From a virus, in the IMG/VR virus record IMGVR_UViG_3300007276_000243, positions 1 through 26,977 of that record: a stretch of DNA of 26,977 nt. One strand, written 5' to 3'. Numbering within the stretch: the stretch's first letter is position 1; each line of letters starts with the position of its first letter. This document shows positions 15,960 to 23,600 of this stretch, in pieces. The position numbers were made by a program, and so were the translations under genes. The notes under the pieces were generated by a model. It saw only the letters and a program-made list of their open reading frames with translations, was not told the DNA's origin and made no database searches.

Positions 15960-16484
15960 ATGGCAACATCAGGAACTTATTATTTAAACGGACCAAGTCT
16001 TGCGACAGCAACACAAGTCTTTACAGATTCCGATTTAACAACGTGCGCGCCAGACGGATGGTATTCTGACGGTACAATATCAAGGCAGCTACTAAACTGC
16101 GTATTATTGCCCCAACAAACATGCGCGGATTGTTCTGAGGAGGGATTGTTTACGTCAGACGCTCCAGCTATAAATTGTTCAGACTGGTGTCAGCCTACAA
16201 ACAACTTTGCTATAACGACAGCATGTTCTTTTCAGAGTGGTAACGGATCAGGTTCTAGCCCTTTGACAGATATAACAGTAGGAGACGTGCTTGTTGGTGT
16301 TGCCGTAGATGATGGATGGTATGGGTTTTGCAAGACCGCTTCTAGTACTGGTAATGTAGGGAGTAAGCTTCCTATTGCTGATTACTTGGTTATAAACATA
16401 GTAAGCAATACGGTGACGGGTACCATAAAACAATGTGGTTGTAATACATGCACCCCAGGAAATAATAACTGTGAAGACCTTTAA
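15960..16484 (+). CDS. cysteine-rich tail protein, 174 aa
   Basis: The N-terminus MATSGTYYLNGPSLATATQV, with TDSDLTTCAPDGWYSDGTIS after it, is a module I recall from tail proteins of Bacteroidota phages (pattern: sLatAtaVftD..Lt..ApDGwYS). Twelve cysteines occur in 174 residues, including CADC, CSDWC and a C-terminal QCGCNTC. Paired spacing suggests disulfides or metal sites. The middle, residues about 95-150, is a beta-rich domain with repeated VGDVLVGVAVDDGWYGF strands. It has no signal peptide. Position between nozzle and the 273-aa tail protein suggests a tail-tip or surface-exposed component, possibly joined to the Cys-rich C-terminus of the nozzle protein. The function is inferred. Confidence 0.72.
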   Translation: MATSGTYYLNGPSLATATQVFTDSDLTTCAPDGWYSDGTISRQLLNCVLLPQQTCADCSEEGLFTSDAPAINCSDWCQPTNNFAITTACSFQSGNGSGSSPLTDITVGDVLVGVAVDDGWYGFCKTASSTGNVGSKLPIADYLVINIVSNTVTGTIKQCGCNTCTPGNNNCEDL

Positions 16485-16491
16485 ATAAATT

Positions 16492-17313
16492 ATGGAAAAC
16501 TATACGCTAACATATGACGATGGGGTAAAAGGATTCCCATCTTTCTATACCTTTTATCCTGACTGGATGATTGGCATGAACAACTACTTTTATACATTTA
16601 AGGGTGGAAATATTTACAGGCACAACACCAGTGAAGTAAGGAACAACTACTATGGTGTAGACTACGCATCTATACTGACTGGAGTGTTTAACGATGAGCC
16701 TTTGCAGAATAAAATATTTAAAACCATAGCTCTTGAGTCTGATGACTCATGGACTGTTTCGGCTAACAGTGACCAACAGACTGGTAACTTTATTGATGCA
16801 GATGACTTTATTTTAAAAGAGGGTGGATACTTTGGTTACCTTAGGGCTGAAAATTCAGAGCCTGCGAGCATAACCCAATACCCCTTAAGGTCTGCTAATG
16901 GCATAGGAAGTAATGTATCGGTTAACACACTTTCTCCAAACGCTGTTGTGGTTAACTTTAGCATAAACCCGTTTATAAGTACAGGCTCTATTTTAAGTGT
17001 TGGAGATTTATTGTACACTAAAACTCCATTGCTACAGAACGCAACATTAATTGGGGAGGTGACAAGCAAGGTTGAGGACATACAGAACGGTGACAACTAC
17101 CTTGTTGTGGATACCACCATTACCGACTCAGGGGGCACCCCTATTGGTAACCTACCGCCTGCAGTACCTATATATTACTTCTTTATAAAGAACGCTACTG
17201 CGGAGTCTCATGGTATTACTGGTCATTACAATGTTTTTACATTGACAAACAACAACACAAAGGCTGTGGAACTGTTTGCTGTTGAATCAGAAGTTATGAA
17301 ATCATTTCCTTAA
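16492..17313 (+). CDS. putative tail structural protein, 273 aa
   Basis: The protein begins with a block rich in aromatic residues (FPSFYTFYPDWMIGMNNYFY, about 15-34), then FKGGNIYRHNTSEVRNNYYG (about 36-55) and LTGVFNDEPLQNKIFKTIAL. I recall this arrangement as a module in tail proteins of Bacteroidota phages, sometimes as the C-terminal part of a larger tail protein and sometimes as a separate gene. The remainder is beta-rich without cysteines or membrane segments. It is the last gene before the next promoter-like element and probably closes the tail unit. It could be a receptor-proximal part of the tail, but no enzymatic or sugar-binding motif is evident. Confidence 0.7.
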   Translation: MENYTLTYDDGVKGFPSFYTFYPDWMIGMNNYFYTFKGGNIYRHNTSEVRNNYYGVDYASILTGVFNDEPLQNKIFKTIALESDDSWTVSANSDQQTGNFIDADDFILKEGGYFGYLRAENSEPASITQYPLRSANGIGSNVSVNTLSPNAVVVNFSINPFISTGSILSVGDLLYTKTPLLQNATLIGEVTSKVEDIQNGDNYLVVDTTITDSGGTPIGNLPPAVPIYYFFIKNATAESHGITGHYNVFTLTNNNTKAVELFAVESEVMKSFP

Positions 17314-17319
17314 AATTTG

Positions 17320-17327
17320 TATCTTTG
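17320..17327 (+). promoter_or_regulatory. Bacteroidota-type -7 box TATCTTTG just before the cupin gene (P4)
   Basis: TATCTTTG fits TAnnTTTG and lies in the 19-base gap between the tail gene stop (17313) and the ATG at 17333. Only five bases separate box and start codon. Transcription usually starts a few bases past this box, so the message would begin at or next to the ATG, giving a leaderless or nearly leaderless mRNA. A chance match within an A/T-rich gap is possible. Confidence 0.45.
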
Positions 17328-17332
17328 AAGTA

Positions 17333-17848
17333 ATGTTAGAAGAAAAGTTGTCTTTAGAGGTGTTAAGAAATATTCCACAGGGTACAGGAATGTTGTGGGA
17401 AAAAATTGAAGAGTTTAAAAAACAACTTGGTTCTATTGAAGGAACTATGAAACATAATTCTGGTGAAGAGCAGAGCAATGAAATGAAGGATGTGTTCCCT
17501 TTAAAACAACACCTTTCAAACGGTCTGTATACCAGGGAGATATTTATGCCTAAAGGAAGTTTTGTTGTGTCTATGGTACATAAACAAAATCATCCATCTT
17601 TTCTGTTGAGTGGTAGGGTTTCTTACTTAACTGACCAGGGGTTGGTGGAGACTATTAGTGCACCACATGTTATACAAACACAGGAAGGCGCTCAGAGGGT
17701 GTTATTCATACATGAAGACACAGATTGGTGTTGTGTATACAGGACAGACGCAAAAACATTTGAAGAGGCAGAGGCGGATGTTTACGCAGATAGTTATAAG
17801 GAGTTGCCTCAAGAAATAATTAAAAAAAGAAAATTATGGCAGGAATAG
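17333..17848 (+). CDS. cupin-like protein in the virion operon, 171 aa
   Basis: Residues about 56-135 follow a single-domain cupin. FPLKQHLSNGLYTREIFMPK leads to GSFVVSMVHKQNHPSFLLSG, where His residues sit at the usual metal-site position of the first cupin motif. RVSYLTDQG and SAPHVIQTQEGAQRVLFIHE form the second motif. The spacing is not the exact GX5HXHX3EX6G, so metal binding is uncertain. The N-terminal 50 residues are helical (LWEKIEEFKKQLGSIEGTMK) and the C-terminal 30 acidic then basic. The last 13 bases overlap the start of the internal-protein gene (ATG 17836). A cupin among internal virion genes could be a small structural plug or a sensing domain; no catalytic role can be read. 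It lies behind promoter-like P4. Confidence 0.68.
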   Translation: MLEEKLSLEVLRNIPQGTGMLWEKIEEFKKQLGSIEGTMKHNSGEEQSNEMKDVFPLKQHLSNGLYTREIFMPKGSFVVSMVHKQNHPSFLLSGRVSYLTDQGLVETISAPHVIQTQEGAQRVLFIHEDTDWCCVYRTDAKTFEEAEADVYADSYKELPQEIIKKRKLWQE

Positions 17849-18807
17849 CAATAGCAGGTTTAGCGCTATCGGCAATAGGTATGGGCGCGTCATTTGCACA
17901 GGCGGCAAAACAAAGGCGTGCTCAGGAGGATGCAGAGGCTAATGCCGCAGAGGCTATGGCAGCTGCAAGAAAAAAATTAGAGGTAAACTACTTAGATGCC
18001 TTAGCCGTACAAAAGGAACCTTACGAACTAGAACGTGAGGCTTTACTGGTTGCAGGTGCACAGGGTGTTGATGCTTCAAGAGAGTCTGAACGTGGTGCAG
18101 CGGCTGGTGTCGGAAGGATACAGTTAGCCCAGCAAAAAGGTCAGCAGGGTATACGCACCGCAATGGGTCAGGAGATGACCGCATTGGACAAGGCAGCAGC
18201 GGCAGAGGAGTCTAGGCTTCGTGACGTTGGTGTTCAGCTAGACCTGGGTGAGGTTGCAGGCGCGCAGATGGCATCAGCAGATGCAGGTCAGGCAGCAGCG
18301 GCAGCACAGACACAGGGGTTTCAGCAGCTTGCATCGTTTGGTGCACAGGCAGCAGGGGCTGCAAACTTATACTCAAAAAGCCCAGAGGTAAGGGCGTCTA
18401 ATAAAGCATATAGGCAAGCTAATAGGGCTGGTAAAGCTGATTACATGAAAGCTAATCCAGACACAGGTTTCTTAGGAATAGGAACTGGATATAGACAAGC
18501 GTCAGGGGCTACAGGAAGGCAGGGTGTTTTAAATCAGTCAACATTTGATCAAACTATAGCAGGCAATAAAGACTTTATAAATCAGTTTAATGCGGCTCAA
18601 GGAAAACAGGGCGTTGTGTTTGATGAAAAACAGTTTTTAAGTAACCCACAGGCTTTTATAAACAGGGGTAGTGTGCAACAACAGGAGCTGTTTCAAAATG
18701 CATTGTATGGAACCTCAGTTAATCCTATAGAAGATGGGGTTTTAGGTGGTGAAGAGGGGATAGAAAATAGGTTTATATCAGGTGAATTACCTTTTTTAAC
18801 ATATTAA
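17836..18807 (+). CDS. Ala/Gln-rich internal virion protein, 323 aa
   Basis: The first 22 residues (AGIAIAGLALSAIGMGASFA) are a small-residue hydrophobic helix that could insert in a membrane. Residues 25-185 are almost continuous Ala-, Gln- and Glu-rich helix. The C-terminal 130 residues are more polar, with several Gln/Asn stretches. Size and composition match the smallest internal core protein of podoviruses, such as T7 gp14, which is expelled and lodges in the outer membrane. Sequence homology to gp14 was not tested. Its GC content is visibly higher than that of neighbours between about 17880 and 18370 because of GCA/GCG/CAG codons. The 15-mer AGGCAGCAGCGGCAG occurs twice, 33 codons apart. 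The start overlaps the cupin gene. Confidence 0.75.
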   Translation: MAGIAIAGLALSAIGMGASFAQAAKQRRAQEDAEANAAEAMAAARKKLEVNYLDALAVQKEPYELEREALLVAGAQGVDASRESERGAAAGVGRIQLAQQKGQQGIRTAMGQEMTALDKAAAAEESRLRDVGVQLDLGEVAGAQMASADAGQAAAAAQTQGFQQLASFGAQAAGAANLYSKSPEVRASNKAYRQANRAGKADYMKANPDTGFLGIGTGYRQASGATGRQGVLNQSTFDQTIAGNKDFINQFNAAQGKQGVVFDEKQFLSNPQAFINRGSVQQQELFQNALYGTSVNPIEDGVLGGEEGIENRFISGELPFLTY

Positions 18808-18821
18808 CAAAGAAAAAATAA

Positions 18822-20684
18822 ATGGCAACATATTATAAGTACGCAGACAGGGAGGCAAGTTCTCAGGTAAACTGGGCAGAAATCACAACCAACATGGTTG
18901 ACTCTTTGAATGAGGCACAGGCTATTAGAGAGGCTAAGAGGAAGGCTATTGATGATGCCACTGCAGAACTGGGTACAACGCTATCAGAAGCTCCACAGGG
19001 AGACCATAAGGGACTAAATGAGTTTGCCATGACCTACGCTAACAACGCGCAGCAGATGCGCTTAATGCAGGACAAACTTTTAAAATCTGGTCAGTTAAAG
19101 CTAAGGGACTACAACATTGGTCGCGCAAACCTTACCGAGGGTACCACACAGCTATTTAACCTGGGTAAGAAGTACCAGAAGGCGTATGGAGACAGAATGA
19201 AAAACTTTGAGATAGGGGAAAACTCTTTGTTAGATGCGGACATGATGGGCAGGCTTGAAACCTTTGCAAACTTCTCAAACCATGAAGCGTATATAAACCC
19301 AACAAACGGACAGGTTAGCGTGGGTAAACTAATAGATAAGGAGATAGACGGAAAGACGGTAAGGACTATGGACAGAACACCTGGAAGTTTTACGACAGTC
19401 CAGCAGTTAAACTTTTCTTTGTCTCAGGAAATAAAGAAGTACAAGCTTGATGGTCTTGATGCTGAGGTAGGTAAGTTTGCTAAAAATTATGTAGAAACAT
19501 TTGGACCTAACTTTTCTATTGATGATGTTAGGCAAATGCCTGAGTATGAGAAGATGGTAGACGACATGGTACGAGGACAGGTGCAGATTCCTAATGGTGT
19601 GGGTAGCATACTCAAGGACTATGTGGGTGGCTATAACACCGTTTTTAATAAAGAAGACCAAGACGAAAATTCTATACTTATGATAGAAGACCCACAGCAG
19701 CCAGGATCTGGAAAGATGGTTATGGATGTCACAAGCGAGATGGGCAAGAAGCAACAAAAAAAGGCAGAAGAGTTTTTAAGGAGGCATATAGACAAGCAGT
19801 TAAGCCGTAAGGAAACTAAGACTGAGGCTAGTGCCTCAAGCATATACTCAGGTAAAAAAGTTAAAGACGACACACTGGCAATGACTAATATAGGAGACCT
19901 ATACTTTGCTAAAACTCAGGGAGAGGTAAACGCAGCGGCAAGTTTCTTAGAGGGTATGTCAGGTAATCAGGTTAAGTCTATACAGAAAACAAAAATTGGT
20001 AAAGACTACTCTATAGAGGTTATATTTGATGACGGAACTACAGGCTCTTATCCCCTTACTGTAGATGAAGTGCCAGTTGATCCATTAACATTTGTTCAGT
20101 CAATTTCTTCATCACTTGTACCTGGAATGAAAGACATAGACCAGGTCATAAAAAGAACTAAAAATTTGACAGGTAAAACAATTGAAGACTTCCAAAAAAA
20201 TGTAGGAGGTTTTGAAAGAAAGGATGCACCTAAGAAAGAAAAAATAGACCCTGTATTATCCAGGGAGGTATACTTAGAAAACTTAAAAGGCACAACTAAA
20301 GATGGTGAAGAAATTTTATTAAAAGACTTTAACGATACAGAGGAGGTGTTCTTTGATGCGTTTGAAGGTTTGTTTGACCAGTTAAATTTAACCATAGAAC
20401 AGGCTGATGTCACAGGCGATGTAATAAAAATAATAGATTCTGAAGGCAAAGAACTTACTAGAATTTCTACCCAATATAAAAACTCTGGAGGTAAGTTTAT
20501 TAAGTTCCTTAAGGGGTACCTTAAAAATGAAAAAGGAGGTATACTTGAAGATCTTTTAAACCAAGGGGTTATACCGAAAATGGTAAAAGGTAAAGCAGCT
20601 ACTCCAAAAGATGAGGAAAGACCACAGGGTACAACCTGTCCTGAAGGTAAAACATACGATGCTATTACAAAAACATGTATATAA
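18822..20684 (+). CDS. internal virion / ejection protein, 620 aa
   Basis: This is a long, charged, mostly helical soluble protein. Residues about 25-105 are helix-rich (DSLNEAQAIREAKRKAIDDA). Later segments alternate helices and short strands, with Lys/Glu-rich linkers around 310-345 (EMGKKQQKKAEEFLRRHIDK) and 480. No enzyme motif is visible. Its place between the Ala-rich protein and the giant protein matches the second of the three internal core proteins of T7-type podoviruses (gp14, gp15, gp16). The C-terminus carries two cysteines in TTCPEGKTYDAITKTCI, resembling a small disulfide loop after a disordered linker. The next gene starts seven bases after the stop. Function is inferred from order and composition. 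Confidence 0.7.
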   Translation: MATYYKYADREASSQVNWAEITTNMVDSLNEAQAIREAKRKAIDDATAELGTTLSEAPQGDHKGLNEFAMTYANNAQQMRLMQDKLLKSGQLKLRDYNIGRANLTEGTTQLFNLGKKYQKAYGDRMKNFEIGENSLLDADMMGRLETFANFSNHEAYINPTNGQVSVGKLIDKEIDGKTVRTMDRTPGSFTTVQQLNFSLSQEIKKYKLDGLDAEVGKFAKNYVETFGPNFSIDDVRQMPEYEKMVDDMVRGQVQIPNGVGSILKDYVGGYNTVFNKEDQDENSILMIEDPQQPGSGKMVMDVTSEMGKKQQKKAEEFLRRHIDKQLSRKETKTEASASSIYSGKKVKDDTLAMTNIGDLYFAKTQGEVNAAASFLEGMSGNQVKSIQKTKIGKDYSIEVIFDDGTTGSYPLTVDEVPVDPLTFVQSISSSLVPGMKDIDQVIKRTKNLTGKTIEDFQKNVGGFERKDAPKKEKIDPVLSREVYLENLKGTTKDGEEILLKDFNDTEEVFFDAFEGLFDQLNLTIEQADVTGDVIKIIDSEGKELTRISTQYKNSGGKFIKFLKGYLKNEKGGILEDLLNQGVIPKMVKGKAATPKDEERPQGTTCPEGKTYDAITKTCI

Positions 20685-20691
20685 ATAAACT

Positions 20692-23600
20692 ATGACTGAT
20701 AGAAAATTTAAAGCACCAGACGGACAAGAATATGATGAATTATTTTTAGTCGAAAGATATGGTCAGGAAAAGTTTAATTCTTTTATTGCCGACAACACCT
20801 TTGAAGAAATATCAATGGGCGGAGAAACAGTTTTAGATGAAGACGAATTTACCGCACCTGATGGTAAAAAATATTCTCAGTCATTTTTAATAGACCGATA
20901 TGGTCAGGACCAGTTTGAATCCTTTATCGAAGATGGTACGTTTAAAAAAAAAGATGTTACCGATTCAGGCTCTTTGGATGGCATGTCAGAATCTCAAGAA
21001 TCTGATTTTAAAACCCCTGACAGTTTAGGTATGTACCCCACACAGGAAGAGGCAGACACTGCCTTTCAAGAAAACCTTCAAAGACTTAAAGAACTAAAGC
21101 AGGCTCAGGAACAAAGAGAGTCAGACAGACAGGGGCGATTTACTCAAACAGATGAAGAGGCTTTATCTACACTACAGAAAAAAGAACTGGAGGATAAAAA
21201 ACAGTTTCTTGATACACAGAAAAAAGAATACGAAGACGCACAAAAATCTAGTGACTTTCAAAACGAACTTTCTACAATAGACGCAGAGCTTACGTTTAAA
21301 GAACAAAACGAGGTGTCTTCAATACTAAATAAAAAGTTTGGTAGGTATGGATTTATTGCGACACCTGCTGGGCAATATGGTAGAGATGTAGTAATAGTTA
21401 AAACCTTAGATGGTAACGAAAGAATTGTTTTAGAGGTTGATAATTTTACCTTTGATGGAAGTGGTGAGCCTACCTCTAAAATATTAAAAGACTTTATTAA
21501 CAGCAACGCAAGGAGTATTGATGACCGAACCCAGGTTCAAACTGAAGATGATTTAAAAATAGAGGATGAATTAAACAAGGCTTACAGGGCACGCGAAATA
21601 AGACCTGTGGCAATGGTTAATAATGATGGGTCAGAGTCTACCGTAAAGTTTATGTCTTTTGAGGAGGATGGCAAATATTATGTTGCCCCAACCTTGTTTC
21701 CTAAAGAGCCAGATAGTCCAACTTCAAAACCCAGTGACTGGTTTGAGTTAGACATGAATGAGTCTATCATGTTAGCTAAACAAAGAGGTGAGGTATTTCA
21801 GTTTGATACTGAGGAAGAGGCTCAGAAATTTGCTGAAGGAAGCTGGAAGAATATAAGCAGCTCTGATGCTGAGGCAGATAAGTTTTATGCAGACAGGGGT
21901 CTAGATTATTTCACAAGCAGAAGGGCTTATGACGACTACCAGGATCTAACTGAAGAGATAGACTTTATTGAAGAAACCTTTACGGGTGAGGGTTATGAAC
22001 AACAGTATGAGGAGTCTCTTTCTAAAGAGGATAAAGAACAGTTTGGAGATTTATATGTAAACGGGAAGATAAGGTCAGATGCTAGGGGGTATGTAGAAAT
22101 ATTAAAAGAAAAAAGGGATAGTCTTTCTTCCTTTACAATGATGGACGACCAACAGGTTAAGGCTAGGGAAGACTTTGACGAATACCTTACAGACAGAATT
22201 CAAAAGACAGCTACTGTTGCTGCTGAGTCAAACAGGGATGCTAATATCGCGCAAAAAAATATAGAAGCTAGTATAAAAAACAACCTCGGAATAAACGCTG
22301 ATGAGTTACTAAACTACGTACCTTTAAATAAACGTGAAGAAGTATTAAAAGATAAATACACGCAAGACCTTGTCACTGTTAGTGTTGCAAAAGAACAGGC
22401 TGCAGCAAAGTATGAGGTGGCAAAAACTTTTTACAATAAAAAGGTTAACAAGTCCCTTCAGGGTGAATATGTTGACAACCTGGAAGGTTTTAATACCGCT
22501 GTAGGTAATGGATATAAAAGGGGTCAGGCCATGGAGGTAATCCTTGCTATGACTTTAGGTATTGAAGACTTAGGTATTTTAAACGCCACCAACAGTAAAG
22601 AAGAAAACGCAAAGCTTATATCAAAGTATTTAGGGTCACAGTCACCCAATCTTAGCCGTGTAAGTGCTAGATATGCCTCGGCAAACACAGGCGCAGAGGT
22701 TGCAGATGTAATCCTTGACAATCCCTTAGAGTGGATGACCACATTAGCAGGAGAATCACTGAGTCAGCTATTACCTTATGGTGTTAAACTAATACCTACG
22801 TTTGCTGCAACAGGAACAGTTACTGGTGCAGTAGCAGGTAGTATAGCCCCTGGTGTAGGTACTTTATCTGGTGGATTAACAGGCTTAGGGTATGGTGCTA
22901 GAACAGGTTTTGCTGCAACAAGCTTTGCGATGGAGTACACAAACTCTGTATTAGATGGTTTACAAAAATATGATTACAACTACCTTGACCCTAAACAGGT
23001 AGAAAAAGGTATGGAAGACCAAAGGGTATGGGACTATGCCAATGATGTAGGGGTAAAAAGGGGTGCAATTATAGGTGCGGTAGATTTCCTGTCTTCTGGT
23101 TTAGCAGGTAGGGTGTTTAAGCCTGCATCAAAGCTTGCCTCAAGGGGTACAAGAATAGGTTTGTTTGCTGCTGAACGTGCTATATATGACCCTGCCGCAG
23201 AAGGATTTGGAGAATACCTGGCACAGATAGGTTCTGGACAGGAGGTAGACTTTAAAGAGATACTTGCTGAGATGGGTGGTGCTGGTGGAAACAATGTGTC
23301 CATGGCGGGCTATAATATAATGATGGATACCAGGAGAAATACCAATTTAAAGCTGGCAGACTTTTTAGCAAATGATTTATCTGGTATGGTTAATGACAAC
23401 GCCAGTGATAGCCGTGTTTCTAACTGGGCAAACAACATGTTGAAGCTTGGAAAAATCAATGATGACCAGGCACAAAGGATACAAGAAAATGTAGGTATAA
23501 GGAGACAGATAAACGAACTGCTAAATGTAAGTAAGGCTGCGGTTTTATCATCACCACAAACAAAAAAAGTTAGGGCAAGGTTAGCTGAGTTGATAGATGC

